From an uncultured Proteiniphilum sp. (GTDB taxonomy: Bacteria > Bacteroidota > Bacteroidia > Bacteroidales > Dysgonomonadaceae), in the NCBI GenBank assembly GCA_927407015.1, contig CAKMJT010000010.1, positions 16,328-80,327 of the forward strand: a stretch of DNA of 64,000 bases, read 5' to 3'. A program made the translations under genes and the position numbers. This document shows positions 31,072 through 41,862 of the stretch, one piece after another. The notes beneath the pieces were generated by a model. That model searched no databases. It worked only from the letters and a program-made list of their open reading frames with translations, and was not told the DNA's origin. Every line of letters starts with the position of its first letter. Within the stretch, counting starts at the first letter, position 1.

Positions 31072-32085
31072 ATGAAGGAGCAAAAAATCCTTATAACCGG
31101 GGCCAGCGGATTTATCGGGAGCACAGTCGTCGACAAGGCGCTGGCACTGGGGTACGAGACATGGGCCGGGATACGCCAAAGCAGCAGTCGTGAGTACCTG
31201 CAGGACAGCCGCATCCATTTGATCGATCTGCACTACGCTGATAAAGAGCAATTGAAGGAGCAGCTGCAGGCGTTTGTGCGGGAACATGGCCGTTTCGATC
31301 ATATCGTACATATTGCCGGCCTGACAAAGACACGCCGCAAAGCGGATTTCGACAGGGTGAACTACGAGCATACACGTCATCTGGCAGATGCACTCACAGA
31401 GATCCGGGCCCTGCCCGATACGTTCGTGCTGATCAGCTCCCTGAGTGTAATGGGTCCGTATGACGAGATCAGCTACCAACCCGTGCAGGCCGGCAGGAGC
31501 CCTCATCCCGGCACAGACTACGGCAGGAGTAAGCTGAGGGCGGAGAACTATCTGAAAAGCATGGATGGCTTTCCCTACCTCATCCTTCGACCCACAGGCG
31601 TTTACGGCCCGCGTGACAGGGACTACCTCATCCTGATGAAAGCGGTGAAAAAAGGGCTGGATGTGGGTGCCGGTTTCAAAAAACAGGTCTTGTCGTTTAT
31701 CCACAGCGAGGATCTGGCCAACGTGATCTTCATGCTCATCGGGAAGGGGATCCGCAGAAAAGAGTATTTCGTTGCCGACGGCGATTTCTACACCGACAGG
31801 GAATTCAACGCCATCGTACAGGAAGCCCTCGGCAGGAAACATGTCGTGCGGCTGAAAATACCCCTTTTTCTGGTCAGGCCTGCGGCATACATCAGCGAGA
31901 AAGTGGCAGCCCTCCTGGGAAAAGCCACCACCTTCAACACCGACAAGTATCACATCATGAAGCAGCGTAACTGGGCCTGCAACATCACGCCGCTGCAGGA
32001 GGATATCGGCTTTCAACCTGTATGGAGGCTGAGGGAGGGGGTAAAGAACACCGTTGCGTGGTACAAAGCGCAGGGCTGGCTGTGA
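31072..32085 (+). CDS. NAD-dependent epimerase/dehydratase (extended SDR)
   Basis: A 337-residue Rossmann-fold enzyme. The NAD(P)-binding motif is ITGASGFIGS at the N-terminus. The active-site Tyr and Lys are in DYGRSKLRAE, with the preceding serine in LISSLSVMGP. RPTGVYGPRDRDYL is the usual substrate-side loop. The family acts on nucleotide sugars or similar ketones/alcohols. The substrate is unknown; the gene stands alone between rnr and dapB and is often annotated near cell-wall or lipid metabolism genes. A short hairpin (TAGCC/GGCTA) follows the stop codon but lacks a strong T-run. Confidence 0.88.
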   Translation: MKEQKILITGASGFIGSTVVDKALALGYETWAGIRQSSSREYLQDSRIHLIDLHYADKEQLKEQLQAFVREHGRFDHIVHIAGLTKTRRKADFDRVNYEHTRHLADALTEIRALPDTFVLISSLSVMGPYDEISYQPVQAGRSPHPGTDYGRSKLRAENYLKSMDGFPYLILRPTGVYGPRDRDYLILMKAVKKGLDVGAGFKKQVLSFIHSEDLANVIFMLIGKGIRRKEYFVADGDFYTDREFNAIVQEALGRKHVVRLKIPLFLVRPAAYISEKVAALLGKATTFNTDKYHIMKQRNWACNITPLQEDIGFQPVWRLREGVKNTVAWYKAQGWL

Positions 32086-32145
32086 GCGATAGCCGCAGGG
32101 CTACGATTTTCTTCCCTGGGTAACGTGATGTTGTTATTTATTTTG

Positions 32146-32153
32146 TACTTTTG
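32146..32153 (+). promoter_or_regulatory. -7 element TACTTTTG before dapB
   Basis: TAnnTTTG match 86 bases before the dapB ATG. No TTG is found at the -33 distance, so this rests on the -7 box alone. Confidence 0.45.
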
Positions 32154-32238
32154 CGCATGACAAACCCGGGCAAACAAGCAAAAAGTTAACTACTGCCAAA
32201 GGGTATGCACACGATACGGAGACAAAAAGCATTATCAG

Positions 32239-32958
32239 ATGAAGATAGCATTGATCGGATATGGTAAGATGGGACATGAGATTGAGCGGATCGCCCTGGA
32301 GAGAGGGCATGAGATTGTCTGTACCATCGATATCGATGAAGAAGACAAATTCGGTTCACCCGAATTTCAAAGCGCAGACGTGGCCATAGAGTTCACCTCC
32401 CCCAAAAGCGCCCTGATGAATTACCGGCGGGCATTCGCAGCCGGTGTGCCGGTGGTATCGGGGACGACAGGATGGCTGGAGCACCTGGAAGAGGTCAAAG
32501 AAGCATGCAGCAGGGACGGGAAAACATTTTTCTACGCTTCCAATTTCAGCCTGGGGGTATACATTTTCTCTGCCCTCAACAACTATCTGGCCAGGATCAT
32601 GAATCAGTTCCCCGCCTATGATGTGCGCATGGAAGAGACGCACCACATCCATAAGCTGGATGCTCCCAGCGGCACGGCCATCACGCTAGCCGAAGGCATT
32701 CTGGAGAAGATAGAGAGAAAAGGGAAATGGGCCCTCAACAAGGGCGACTCACCCGATGAGCTGGAGATCACGGCCTTTCGTGAGGGGGAGGTACCGGGCA
32801 GACATACCATCATCTACGAGTCGGACGCCGACCAGATCCGCATCACCCATGACGCCAAAAACCGTACGGGCCTTGCTCTCGGAGCTGTCATTGCAGCGGA
32901 GTTTACGAAGGGAAAAAAAGGCTTTCTCGGCATGCAGGATATGCTGGGTATATTATAA
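32239..32958 (+). CDS. dapB: 4-hydroxy-tetrahydrodipicolinate reductase
   Basis: A 239-residue enzyme of the lysine and diaminopimelate pathway. The nucleotide-binding start is IALIGYGKMGHEIE; the central signature MEETHHIHKLDAPSGTAITLAE contains the catalytic His and Lys. VSGTTGW and YASNFSLGVYIF are also conserved in the family. It is somewhat shorter than the enterobacterial protein (about 270) as usual in Bacteroidetes. It is the first gene of a likely dapB-lepB-wbqC operon, with 25 bp to lepB. Confidence 0.97.
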   Translation: MKIALIGYGKMGHEIERIALERGHEIVCTIDIDEEDKFGSPEFQSADVAIEFTSPKSALMNYRRAFAAGVPVVSGTTGWLEHLEEVKEACSRDGKTFFYASNFSLGVYIFSALNNYLARIMNQFPAYDVRMEETHHIHKLDAPSGTAITLAEGILEKIERKGKWALNKGDSPDELEITAFREGEVPGRHTIIYESDADQIRITHDAKNRTGLALGAVIAAEFTKGKKGFLGMQDMLGIL

Positions 32959-32983
32959 CAGACTGTTCAAAAAATAAATCGTT

Positions 32984-34453
32984 ATGACATTTCAACAAAG
33001 GTTCTCAGGTGCAACACGCCATCAGTGGATATGGTTTATCGTGTGGGTGGCAGTGACGGTATTATTCTCCATATGGGCCGGTTCACCGTGGCTACTGTTT
33101 TTTATTGTACTGTTCTTCGATATCTATATTACCAAATACGTTCCCTGGTCGTTCTGGAAAAAATCGAAGAACAATGCGTTCCGCAAGACGATGGAATGGG
33201 TGGATGCCATCGTCTTCGCCCTCATAGCCGTTTATTTCATCAACACCTTTTTCTTTCAAAACTACCAGATACCGAGCTCATCGCTCGAGAAATCACTGCT
33301 GGTGGGTGATTTCCTGGCCGTCAGCAAGCTGAGTTACGGCCCCCGGGCACCCATCACACCCCTCTCCTTCCCGCTCGCACAACACACGATGCCGGTGGTA
33401 GGTGGCAAGTCCTACTTCGAAAAGCCGCAGTGGAAATACCGCCGTCTGAAAGGTTTCGGTAGGGTTCAGCGTAACGACATCGTCGTCTTCAACTTCCCTA
33501 CAGGTGACACCGTTGCCCTGAACATGCAGGGGGTGGATTTTTATACCCTTTCGAAACACAATCCCAACGGTAGCACCGGTATCCGGTCGGACAAACGATC
33601 CTACGGGGAGATTGTCTATCGTCCTGTGGACCGACGGGAGAATTACGTGAAGCGCTGTATCGGCCTCCCCGGTGAAACCATCGAGCTCAGGAACGACAGT
33701 GTCTACATTGATGGCACCCTGCAGCCCAATCCCCGTCTGTCACAGCATAACTACATGATTCAAACCGACGGCACGGTGATTTCCGCCGACGTGTTCTCAA
33801 GCATGGGGATCAACAAAGCCGATTATTTCACCCAGGACAGTTACGGACAGGTGGTGACACGCTCCCAGGATCTGACAGGCGCCGACAGCCTGAGCCTGGC
33901 CCTTTCCGGCCTGCAGCAGCGCGACGGGAATAACGGCAGGATCTACTACAGCATACCCTTAACCGAAGAGATGGTGACGCAACTCAAGGCCAAACCGTTC
34001 GTCTGGGATATCATCAAAGAGAAAGAACAACCGGGTATGAGCTATTACTACCCGCTCAACTATGACACGGGATGGACACGCGACATGTTCGGGCCGCTGT
34101 GGATCCCGAAAAAGGGAGCAACCATCACTTTCGAGGGTGATATCGCTTACAAGGTGGCGGCCTATGAACGCTGCATCAGGAATTACGAGGGGAACGACTT
34201 CGCCTATCGCGATGGGAAAGTATATATCAACGGCCAGCAGGCCGATTCCTACACCTTTCGGTACGATTACTATTTCATGATGGGTGACAACCGGCACAAC
34301 TCAGCCGACTCACGGGTGTGGGGCTTTGTTCCGGAAGATCACATCGTGGGTAAACCCATCCTGATCTGGTTGTCGCTCGAGAAAGACAAAGGGTGGTTCG
34401 AAGGAAAAATACGATGGAAACGGTTGTTCCGCAGTGCGAAAATTCCCGCATGA
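32984..34453 (+). CDS. lepB: Signal peptidase I
   Basis: A 489-residue inner-membrane protease that removes signal peptides of exported proteins. Two to three N-terminal helices lie at residues 15-95. The catalytic Ser is in QIPSSSLEKSLLVGDFLAVSK, and the general-base Lys in YVKRCIGLPGETIEL. YYFMMGDNRHNSADSRVWGFVPEDHIVGK is the C-terminal box E signature. Between the Lys region and the C-terminal box lies an insertion of over 150 residues, which makes the protein much longer than E. coli LepB; long forms are typical of Bacteroidetes. Its stop codon overlaps the next start (ATGA). Confidence 0.95.
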   Translation: MTFQQRFSGATRHQWIWFIVWVAVTVLFSIWAGSPWLLFFIVLFFDIYITKYVPWSFWKKSKNNAFRKTMEWVDAIVFALIAVYFINTFFFQNYQIPSSSLEKSLLVGDFLAVSKLSYGPRAPITPLSFPLAQHTMPVVGGKSYFEKPQWKYRRLKGFGRVQRNDIVVFNFPTGDTVALNMQGVDFYTLSKHNPNGSTGIRSDKRSYGEIVYRPVDRRENYVKRCIGLPGETIELRNDSVYIDGTLQPNPRLSQHNYMIQTDGTVISADVFSSMGINKADYFTQDSYGQVVTRSQDLTGADSLSLALSGLQQRDGNNGRIYYSIPLTEEMVTQLKAKPFVWDIIKEKEQPGMSYYYPLNYDTGWTRDMFGPLWIPKKGATITFEGDIAYKVAAYERCIRNYEGNDFAYRDGKVYINGQQADSYTFRYDYYFMMGDNRHNSADSRVWGFVPEDHIVGKPILIWLSLEKDKGWFEGKIRWKRLFRSAKIPA

Positions 34454-35073
34454 GAGATACGGAGCATTCGCCGGTGGTGCTGCTGTCGTCGCTCTATCTG
34501 GCACCTGTGGAGTATTACAGTAGGCTCCACAGAGCCGGTGATGCCGTGATAGATATCCACGACAACTACCAGAAGCAGTCGTATCGTAACCGGTGCACCA
34601 TAGCAGGTGCCGCAGGACCACTCTCGCTGAGTGTTCCCGTGGAGAAGCCGGTGACGGCGAAATGCAGGATAAAGGATATCCGCATTGCCGATCACGGCAA
34701 CTGGCGCCACCTGCACTGGAATGCCATTGTCTCGGCCTACAACTCCACCCCTTTCTTCCCGTATTACGAAGATGATTTCCGCCCTTTCTATGAGCAAAAA
34801 GTTGACTTCCTGCTCGATTGGAATGAAATGCTGCGTCAGCTCGTTTGCCGCCTGATCGGTATCGGGACGGCGGTAACCTTTACAACGGAATACCTGGAGA
34901 ATGTACCGGCACACTGGGCCGATCTGCGTGAGGCCATCCACCCCAAAAAGAAATCGGCATACGACGCAGCTCCCTATTACCAGGTGTTTGCCGGCAAGCA
35001 CGGCTTCCTTCCCAATCTGAGCATCATCGATCTGCTGTTTAACATGGGAAACGAATCGCGGCTATATTTATGA
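34450..35073 (+). CDS. WbqC family protein
   Basis: A 207-residue protein of the WbqC family. It shows the family order: SSLYLAPVEYYSRLHRAG, then YQKQSYRNRCTIAGAAGPLSLSVPV, WRHLHWNAIVSAYNSTPFFPYYEDDF and ending with SIIDLLFNMGNES. Members are linked with O-antigen or sugar-amide formation in some bacteria, but here no polysaccharide genes are adjacent. The ATG at 34450 overlaps the lepB stop by four bases and is preferred to ORF extensions inside lepB. Confidence 0.85.
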   Translation: MRDTEHSPVVLLSSLYLAPVEYYSRLHRAGDAVIDIHDNYQKQSYRNRCTIAGAAGPLSLSVPVEKPVTAKCRIKDIRIADHGNWRHLHWNAIVSAYNSTPFFPYYEDDFRPFYEQKVDFLLDWNEMLRQLVCRLIGIGTAVTFTTEYLENVPAHWADLREAIHPKKKSAYDAAPYYQVFAGKHGFLPNLSIIDLLFNMGNESRLYL

Positions 35074-35095
35074 TTTCCTTTTGATCGATTTTTCC

Positions 35096-35103
35096 TATCT
35101 TTG
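35096..35103 (+). promoter_or_regulatory. -7 element TATCTTTG before gltX
   Basis: Perfect TAnnTTTG match. Transcription would begin near 35110, which rules out the more upstream in-frame start at 35101. Confidence 0.5.
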
Positions 35104-35196
35104 CAGCGTCAAACGCATGTTTTAGCATATCCCCACAGGGATAACCATGCATCACAGATGCGGGGGATGCAGGAAAACGCTAATTTTTCAAACCAG

Positions 35197-36726
35197 ATGC
35201 AACAGAAGACCAGAGTCCGTTTTGCACCCAGCCCTACCGGCCCGCTGCATATAGGGGGAGTACGCACAGCCTTATACAACTACCTGTTTGCCCGGCAGCA
35301 GGGGGGTGATTTCATCCTGCGTATCGAGGATACCGATTCGGCACGCTTTGTTCCGGGAGCCGAGGAGTACATAGAGGAAACATTCGACTGGCTGGGACTC
35401 TCATTCGATGAGAGTCCGGCCGGGGGAGGTAAGTACGGGCCCTATAAACAGTCGCACCGCAAGGAGATCTACAAGGAATATGTGCGGGTGTTGCTGGATC
35501 AGGGAGCCGCATATGTCGCCTTCGACACGCCGGAGGAGCTGGAAGCCAGCAGGGCGGCGATCCCTAACTTCCAGTATGATGCATCCACCCGGGAGATGAT
35601 GCGCAACTCGCTCACGCTGACACGGGAGGAGACGCAGTCGCTGATGGATGAGGGCGCTCAGTACGTGGTGCGCATCAAGATCGATCCGAACAAGGACATC
35701 ATCGTCAACGACCTGATACGCGGAGAGGTGGTGACCCACTCCTCGGTGCTCGACGACAAGGTGATCTACAAATCAACCGACGAGCTGCCCACCTATCATC
35801 TGGCCAACGTAGTAGACGATCACCTGATGGAGATCACACACGTGATCCGCGGGGAGGAATGGCTCCCCTCGGCACCGCTGCATGTATGGCTTTACCAAAG
35901 CCTCGGCTGGGAAGAGAGCATGCCTCAGTTCGCGCACCTGCCCCTGCTGCTCAAGCCGGAAGGGAACGGCAAGCTGAGCAAACGCGATGGTGACCGTCTC
36001 GGCTTCCCTGTTTTCCCGCTGGAATGGAGGGACCCGGTAACGGGTGATCTCTCGTCGGGATACCGCGAGAGCGGTTATCTGCCGGAGGCGGTAATCAATT
36101 TCCTCGCTTTTCTGGGATGGAACCCGGGAACGGAGCAGGAGATCTTCTCCCTCGACGAGCTTGTCGGGGCGTTCTCCTTTGAGCGATGCAGCAAGAGCGG
36201 CGCTAAATTCGACGTGGAAAAGGCCAAATGGTATAACCACCAATATATCCTCCACACCCCCGATGCTGTGCTGGCAGGCCTGTTCACCCCGCTACTGCAG
36301 GAAAAAGGGGTGAACGCACCACCGGAAAAGGTGACGAAGGTGGTGGGGCTGGTGAAGGAACGGGTTCACTTTGTGAGTGAGCTATGGGATCAATCCTTCT
36401 TTTTCTTCACTGCACCGACGGTCTACGACGAGAAGACCATTCGTAAACGATGGAAAAAGGAGACCCCCGCACAGATGAAGAGGCTGATCCAACTGATCCG
36501 TGAGATGGACGACTTTTCGGCAGAAACACAGGAAAAGACCGTGATGGGGTGGATTCAGGATAACCAGCTGCATACCGGCAACATCATGAATGCATATCGT
36601 CTGGCCATCGTGGGTGAAGGCAAGGGACCCCATATGTTTCACATCACGGAAGTGATCGGCAGGGAAGAGACCATCGCCAGGTTGCAGCGTGCCACAGACC
36701 TTATACCCGTTCCCGAAGATGTATAA
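35197..36726 (+). CDS. gltX: Glutamyl-tRNA synthetase
   Basis: A 509-residue class I aminoacyl-tRNA synthetase. The HIGH motif is in [25 protein letters not shown], followed by [16 protein letters not shown]. The KMSKS motif appears as [17 protein letters not shown], which is the GluRS form. The C-terminal anticodon-binding part ends with [13 protein letters not shown]. The ATG at 35197 ([11 protein letters not shown]) fits the family start; one at 35167 is also downstream of the -7 box. The 3' end overlaps the waaA start by eight bases. Confidence 0.97.
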   Translation: MQQKTRVRFAPSPTGPLHIGGVRTALYNYLFARQQGGDFILRIEDTDSARFVPGAEEYIEETFDWLGLSFDESPAGGGKYGPYKQSHRKEIYKEYVRVLLDQGAAYVAFDTPEELEASRAAIPNFQYDASTREMMRNSLTLTREETQSLMDEGAQYVVRIKIDPNKDIIVNDLIRGEVVTHSSVLDDKVIYKSTDELPTYHLANVVDDHLMEITHVIRGEEWLPSAPLHVWLYQSLGWEESMPQFAHLPLLLKPEGNGKLSKRDGDRLGFPVFPLEWRDPVTGDLSSGYRESGYLPEAVINFLAFLGWNPGTEQEIFSLDELVGAFSFERCSKSGAKFDVEKAKWYNHQYILHTPDAVLAGLFTPLLQEKGVNAPPEKVTKVVGLVKERVHFVSELWDQSFFFFTAPTVYDEKTIRKRWKKETPAQMKRLIQLIREMDDFSAETQEKTVMGWIQDNQLHTGNIMNAYRLAIVGEGKGPHMFHITEVIGREETIARLQRATDLIPVPEDV

Positions 36727-37939
36727 CCTGTCCATCGTCCTGCTGGCGTTTATCTCGCGCCTGGCGGCTCCTTTTCGAAAGAAGCTGAGGCTGATGACGC
36801 ATGGGCAGAAAGAGACCTATCGCATCCTGAAAGAGAAAATCGACCGGCAGGCCAGCTATATATGGTTTCATGCTGCCTCACTGGGTGAATTTGAGCAGGC
36901 CCGCCCGCTGATCGAATCGGTGAAAAGAGAACATCCGGCATACAAGATCCTGCTCACCTTTTTCTCACCTTCGGGGTACGAGGTACGTAAAGACTATCCG
37001 CTGGCCGATATCGTATGCTATCTGCCTTTCGACACTAAAGACAGGGTGAGACGATTTCTCGATCTGGCCAATCCCCATATCGCCATCTTCATCAAGTATG
37101 AGTTTTGGTATAATTATATCCACGAAAGCTATCTCCGTCACATCCCCGTCTATCTTGTTTCGGCCGTTTTCCGGCCCAATCAGCCATTCTTCAAAAAATA
37201 CCGTAGCAGCTACGGGAAGATGCTTGGGCTCTATACCCATTTTTTCGTGCAGGACGAAGCATCAGCCATCCTGTTGCAAGATCACGGCATTCGGCAGGTG
37301 ACCGTGGCCGGTGATACCCGTATCGACAGGGTCATAGCGATTCAACAGGAGGCAAAGCCACTGCCCTTGATCGAGAGATTTGCGGGACCGGGAGACCTCG
37401 TGTTTGTTGCCGGCAGCTCCTGGACTCCCGATGAAGAACTATTCATCGACTATTTCAACAGGAACAGCGGGATGAAACTGATTGTGGCTCCGCATGAGAT
37501 CCATGAATCGCATCTCGCTGAGATTGAGAAAAAGCTGAAGCGTCCTCACCTGCGTTATTCACGTGCTACGGAGGATAATGCAGCTGCGCAGGACTGCCTG
37601 ATCATAGACAGCTTCGGGTTGCTCTCTTCGATATATCGTTATGGGCACATCGGCTATATCGGCGGTGGTTTTGGTGCGGGGATCCACAATCTGCCCGAAG
37701 CGGCAGTATACGGTATTCCCGTTTTATTCGGACCCCGTTACGCCAAATTCCGTGAAGCCGGCGGATTGATCAGTGCCGGTGGCGGATATTCCGTACAGAA
37801 CAAAACGGAGTTCAATAAACAGATGGATATCTTCATGGAGAATCCGGCAGAAAGGGTCACGGCAGGAGAAAAAGCGAAACAGTTCATTTCCGGCAATGCG
37901 GGTGCAACAGCTACAATCATGCAACATCTGCCGCTGTAA
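36719..37939 (+). CDS. waaA: 3-deoxy-D-manno-octulosonic acid transferase
   Basis: A 406-residue GT30 enzyme that adds Kdo to the lipid A precursor at the inner membrane. The N-terminus has a membrane-anchor helix ([16 protein letters not shown]) followed by [37 protein letters not shown], and [29 protein letters not shown] are family signatures for acceptor and CMP-Kdo binding. It starts within gltX (eight-base overlap), so the two are co-transcribed. It implies that the cell makes a lipid A-core with Kdo. Confidence 0.96.
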   Translation: MYNLSIVLLAFISRLAAPFRKKLRLMTHGQKETYRILKEKIDRQASYIWFHAASLGEFEQARPLIESVKREHPAYKILLTFFSPSGYEVRKDYPLADIVCYLPFDTKDRVRRFLDLANPHIAIFIKYEFWYNYIHESYLRHIPVYLVSAVFRPNQPFFKKYRSSYGKMLGLYTHFFVQDEASAILLQDHGIRQVTVAGDTRIDRVIAIQQEAKPLPLIERFAGPGDLVFVAGSSWTPDEELFIDYFNRNSGMKLIVAPHEIHESHLAEIEKKLKRPHLRYSRATEDNAAAQDCLIIDSFGLLSSIYRYGHIGYIGGGFGAGIHNLPEAAVYGIPVLFGPRYAKFREAGGLISAGGGYSVQNKTEFNKQMDIFMENPAERVTAGEKAKQFISGNAGATATIMQHLPL

Positions 37940-38033
37940 CAGCAGGTGCCGGCTTCGGGTACTGAAAGATTTGAGGAACAATTCATTCGTTTGGTTGTTG
38001 TATTATATTGGTACAAAGTAAAAACGGGGAGGA

Positions 38034-40166
38034 ATGAACGCATCATCATCAACAAGAAAGAAAATAAGAATCAGGACAAAAGTATTTGTCCCCCTGGTTT
38101 TTATTGCAGCGGTACTTCTCATCACCTATATCTTCCCCCGTCAGGGAAGCTTCAAGTACTCCTTCAACGAGGGGAGGCCCTGGCAGTACGGGCTGCTCAC
38201 GGCCCCTTTCGATTTTCCTATCTATAAACCTGCCGATCAGCTGAAAGCGGAACAGGACAGTATTCTGGCCTTTTACGAACCCTATTTCAAGATTGACGAA
38301 ACGATACAGAAGAACGCCCTCGCTGATTTCGATGCGGATGTCAACCTGAACGAAAAGCTGTTGGCACTGCCTCCCGCCTACAAAATATATATCCGAAGCA
38401 AGCTCAATGAGATCTACGAGAACGGGATCATGCGGTCGGCAGATCACGATCGCCTGAAAGAATCTGAGACCGGATCGTTGCGCATCAAAACAGGGAACGT
38501 GGCCGAATCGAGAAAGGCGGAAACATTTTACACGATACGCTCGGCATACGAAAAAGTGATAAATGACGTGCCTGAGGGTATTGACGCCAGCCTGCTGCAA
38601 TCGGCCGATATCAACGAATACATCCGGGAGAATGTCATTTATGATGCCGAGACATCAGAAAAGGCGCAGAACGAATTCATCCAGCAGGTAGACATCAGCC
38701 GTGGCATGGTGCAACAGGGCCAGCGTATTATTGATCAGGGAGAAATTGTGGATGCAAGAACCTATAATATCCTCTCATCGCTGAAGCAGGTGACGGAGGA
38801 ACGCAGCGGAGGCACCACCCGAAACAGCTGGATGGTCTTCGGGCAGCTTTTGCTCATACTCCTCATGTTCAGCTCCTTTTATATGTATCTGTTGTATTTC
38901 CGGCCGACGGAGTTCCGCAACCGCAAGCATGTGGTTTTCATGGTGCTGCTCATTGTCATCTTTCTCTTGCTGACCGCTGTCACAGTCCGGTTCGACCTTT
39001 TCAGCGTTTACATCATCCCCTATGCCATTGTGACCATTCTCATACGTACCTTCATCGACTCCCGAACCGCCCTGTTTGCCAGTCTCATCACCATCATCCT
39101 GAGCTCGCTGATGGTATCATTCCCTTTCGAGTTTATCGTGGCTCAGATTGCGGTGGCCATGGTATCCATATTCATGCTGAAAGAGTTGTCGGAGCGCTCT
39201 CAGCTGATAAGAAGCTCTTTCTTTATTCTTCTCACCTATATATTGGTTTATATCGGATTGGTGATGTATCAGGAGGGAAATGTGAAAGAAATCAACTGGC
39301 TGATGCTGCTCTATTTCCTGATCAACTTTATATTCATCATGTTCTCCTACTCACTGGTCTACCTGGTGGAACGATCGTTCAGCTTCATCTCCGGGGTGAC
39401 GCTGGTGGAGCTGTCCAATATCAACAAGCCCTTACTGAAAGAACTCTCGGAAAAGGCCCCCGGCACGTTCCAGCACTCTCTTCAGGTATCTAACCTGGGC
39501 ATGGCGGCAGCGGCGAAGCTGGGAGCCAATGCCTCATTGATAAGAACAGGCGCCCTGTATCACGATGTAGGGAAGATGATCAATCCCGCATTCTTTACCG
39601 AGAATCAGACACCGGGCATGAATCCGCATGCAGGCCTTCCTTTCGAGGAGAGCGCACGCATCATCATCAACCATGTGAAAGACGGAGTGAAGATTGCACA
39701 GAAGCACAACGTGCCGCAGCAGATCATTGATTTTATTGAGACGCACCACGGAACGAGTATGCCGAAGTATTTTTACATCTCATGGAAAAATGCAAACCCC
39801 GACAAAGAGGTGAACGAGGCGGATTTCCGTTATCCCGGGCCTAATCCATTCACCAAGGAAACAGCGATCATGATGATGGCCGATGCGGTGGAAGCCTCAT
39901 CGCGCAGTTTACCGGAGTATACGGAGCAGTCGCTCCGTACCCTTGTCGACAAGATTATCGACGCCCGGTTAAACGAAGGATACTTCCGGCTGGCTCCCAT
40001 CACCTTCCGGGATATTCAGACCGTCAAGGATGTGTTTGTGGATAAACTGCAAACGATGTATCATTCTCGTATTGCCTATCCAGAACCGAGAAAGCCGGAA
40101 AAGCTGCCGCCTCAGCCAACCGCCGAATCGCTGACGGCAGACTTTGGAACGGATAGTTCCGAATGA
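38034..40166 (+). CDS. PgpH-like 7TM-HD phosphohydrolase (putative c-di-AMP phosphodiesterase)
   Basis: A 710-residue membrane protein. One helix near residues 16-34 is followed by an extracytoplasmic domain (about 35-270, 7TMR-HDED type). Seven helices span about 275-460, and a cytoplasmic HD domain follows at about 480-640. HD residues are visible: FQHSLQVSN (His near 481), ALYHDVGKM, NPHAGLPFEESARIIINHVKDG and ETHHGTSM. In Listeria the PgpH family degrades c-di-AMP, and I extend that activity by homology. The ATG is preceded by GGGGAGG at 38026-38032, an unusually good Shine-Dalgarno for this phylum. It converges with guaA. Confidence 0.93.
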   Translation: MNASSSTRKKIRIRTKVFVPLVFIAAVLLITYIFPRQGSFKYSFNEGRPWQYGLLTAPFDFPIYKPADQLKAEQDSILAFYEPYFKIDETIQKNALADFDADVNLNEKLLALPPAYKIYIRSKLNEIYENGIMRSADHDRLKESETGSLRIKTGNVAESRKAETFYTIRSAYEKVINDVPEGIDASLLQSADINEYIRENVIYDAETSEKAQNEFIQQVDISRGMVQQGQRIIDQGEIVDARTYNILSSLKQVTEERSGGTTRNSWMVFGQLLLILLMFSSFYMYLLYFRPTEFRNRKHVVFMVLLIVIFLLLTAVTVRFDLFSVYIIPYAIVTILIRTFIDSRTALFASLITIILSSLMVSFPFEFIVAQIAVAMVSIFMLKELSERSQLIRSSFFILLTYILVYIGLVMYQEGNVKEINWLMLLYFLINFIFIMFSYSLVYLVERSFSFISGVTLVELSNINKPLLKELSEKAPGTFQHSLQVSNLGMAAAAKLGANASLIRTGALYHDVGKMINPAFFTENQTPGMNPHAGLPFEESARIIINHVKDGVKIAQKHNVPQQIIDFIETHHGTSMPKYFYISWKNANPDKEVNEADFRYPGPNPFTKETAIMMMADAVEASSRSLPEYTEQSLRTLVDKIIDARLNEGYFRLAPITFRDIQTVKDVFVDKLQTMYHSRIAYPEPRKPEKLPPQPTAESLTADFGTDSSE

Positions 40167-40188
40167 ACAACGGTCACTTCTGCAGGGA

Positions 40189-41709
40189 TCATTCCCACTC
40201 AATCGTTGCGGGTGGTTTGGAAGAGATATCGTAAACAACCCGATTGACCCCTTTTACTTTATTGATGATCTCATTCGACACTTTCGCCAGAAACTCGTAA
40301 GGCAGATGAGCCCAGTCGGCGGTCATGGCATCGGTAGAGGTCACTGCACGCAGTGCGATCGTGTTCTCGTAGGTACGTTCATCACCCATCACACCGACCG
40401 ATTGAACGGGCAACAGGATGGCTCCCGCCTGCCACACCTTCTCATAAAGACCTACTGCACGCAGATGGGAGATGAATATATCATCCGCCTCCTGAGCGAT
40501 GCGTACCTTCTCCGGTGTGATGTCTCCCAGTATACGGATACCCAGCCCGGGACCGGGGAAAGGATGCCGCTGAATAAGATGAGGCTGCATACCCAGCTCG
40601 AGACCTATCTTGCGCACCTCATCCTTGAACAGGAGTCTGAGCGGTTCGCACAGCTTCAGGTTCATCTTCCCGGGCAATCCCCCCACGTTGTGGTGGCTCT
40701 TGATGGTCACGCCGGTGATGGAGAGCGACTCAATGATGTCGGGATAGATGGTTCCCTGTGCCAGCCATTTGATATCTTGCAGTTTATGTGCTTCCCTGTC
40801 GAAGATATCGATAAACCCTTTTCCGATGATCTTCCTTTTTGTCTCCGGATCGGTCACACCCGCCAGCTCCCGGTAGAAATGCTGCTTTGCATCCACGCCG
40901 ATCACGTTCAGCCCCAGATGCTCGTAATTAGTCAGCACGGTATCGAATTCATTTTTACGCAGCAGGCCGTGATCCACGAAGATACAGGTCAGGTTCCTGC
41001 CTATGGCCCTGTTGAGCAATACAGCCGTCACCGACGAGTCGACGCCTCCCGAGAGAGCCAGGATCACCTTGTCGTCACCCAGCTGCGCTTTCAGCTCCTC
41101 CACCGTTGTTTCAATAAAGGATGCCGGTGTCCAGTCTTTCTTCACACCGCAAATGGCAAGAAAATTATCCAGTATCTTCGTTCCCTCTTCCGTATGAAAC
41201 ACCTCCGGATGAAACTGTACCCCCCAGGTTTCCTCATCATCGATCCTGTAGGCAGCCAGCGTCACATCTTCGGTAGAAGCAATCATCCGGAACCGGTCAG
41301 GTATACTGACAATGGTATCACCGTGTGACATCCATACCTGACTGTTTGGCGGAATATTTCCCAGCAACGGGTCGTTGCTCTCTTTCACGCTAAGCTGGGC
41401 CCTCCCGTACTCACGGGAGCCGTTTTTCCCCACTTCCCCGCCCGATGCTTGGGCCATGAGCTGTGCACCATAACAGATACCCAGTACGGGGTATCTCCCC
41501 TGTATCTCACGCAAATCGGTTTTGAAAGCGTTCGTATCATTGACCGAAAAAGGGCTTCCGGAAAGGATCACTCCTTTAACCGACTCATCGCCGAAAGGAA
41601 ATTTATTGTAAGGCACAATTTCGCAGTAGGTATTGAGTTCCCTCACTCGTCTGCCGATGAGCTGTGTGGTCTGGGATCCGAAATCGAGAATAATAATTTT
41701 TTCGTGCAT
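40189..41709 (-). CDS. guaA: GMP synthase (glutamine-hydrolysing)
   Basis: A 506-residue enzyme that makes GMP from XMP with glutamine and ATP. The N-terminal glutaminase domain has the nucleophile Cys79 in GICYGAQL and the His/Glu pair in [14 protein letters not shown]. The ATP-pyrophosphatase domain has the P-loop [14 protein letters not shown] and [11 protein letters not shown]. The C-terminal dimer domain ends with KPPATIEWE. The ATG at 41709 gives [13 protein letters not shown]; 100 codons of open frame upstream are AT-rich leader and overlap the next gene's promoter. A -7 element lies about 25 bases upstream. Confidence 0.98.
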   Translation of the reverse strand: MHEKIIILDFGSQTTQLIGRRVRELNTYCEIVPYNKFPFGDESVKGVILSGSPFSVNDTNAFKTDLREIQGRYPVLGICYGAQLMAQASGGEVGKNGSREYGRAQLSVKESNDPLLGNIPPNSQVWMSHGDTIVSIPDRFRMIASTEDVTLAAYRIDDEETWGVQFHPEVFHTEEGTKILDNFLAICGVKKDWTPASFIETTVEELKAQLGDDKVILALSGGVDSSVTAVLLNRAIGRNLTCIFVDHGLLRKNEFDTVLTNYEHLGLNVIGVDAKQHFYRELAGVTDPETKRKIIGKGFIDIFDREAHKLQDIKWLAQGTIYPDIIESLSITGVTIKSHHNVGGLPGKMNLKLCEPLRLLFKDEVRKIGLELGMQPHLIQRHPFPGPGLGIRILGDITPEKVRIAQEADDIFISHLRAVGLYEKVWQAGAILLPVQSVGVMGDERTYENTIALRAVTSTDAMTADWAHLPYEFLAKVSNEIINKVKGVNRVVYDISSKPPATIEWE

Positions 41710-41733
41710 AGGATGTGGAAATTTTTGAAGGGT

Positions 41734-41741
41734 CAAAGATA
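41734..41741 (-). promoter_or_regulatory. -7 element TATCTTTG of guaA
   Basis: Read on the minus strand, a perfect TAnnTTTG box lies 24 bases before the guaA ATG. No -33 TTG is seen. Confidence 0.5.
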
Positions 41742-41837
41742 GTGAAAAAAGAGGAGAAAATGTATTAAATTTGTATCGTTGAATAGAGTTCAACAGGTAA
41801 TATTCTCTTTGTATGATTATTTTATATCTATTTTTCT

Positions 41838-41845
41838 TATCTTTG
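41838..41845 (+). promoter_or_regulatory. -7 element TATCTTTG of the TPR/PD40 gene
   Basis: Perfect TAnnTTTG box 17 bases before the ATG at 41863; TTTG at 41808-41811 is 26 bases upstream, too far for a standard -33. Confidence 0.5.
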
Positions 41846-41862
41846 AAATCAGAAAATATAAA

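Noticed and set aside
40144..41328. 394-codon plus-strand open frame opposite guaA
   Set aside because: It is antisense to GuaA, which has all motifs intact; the frame shows no family features.
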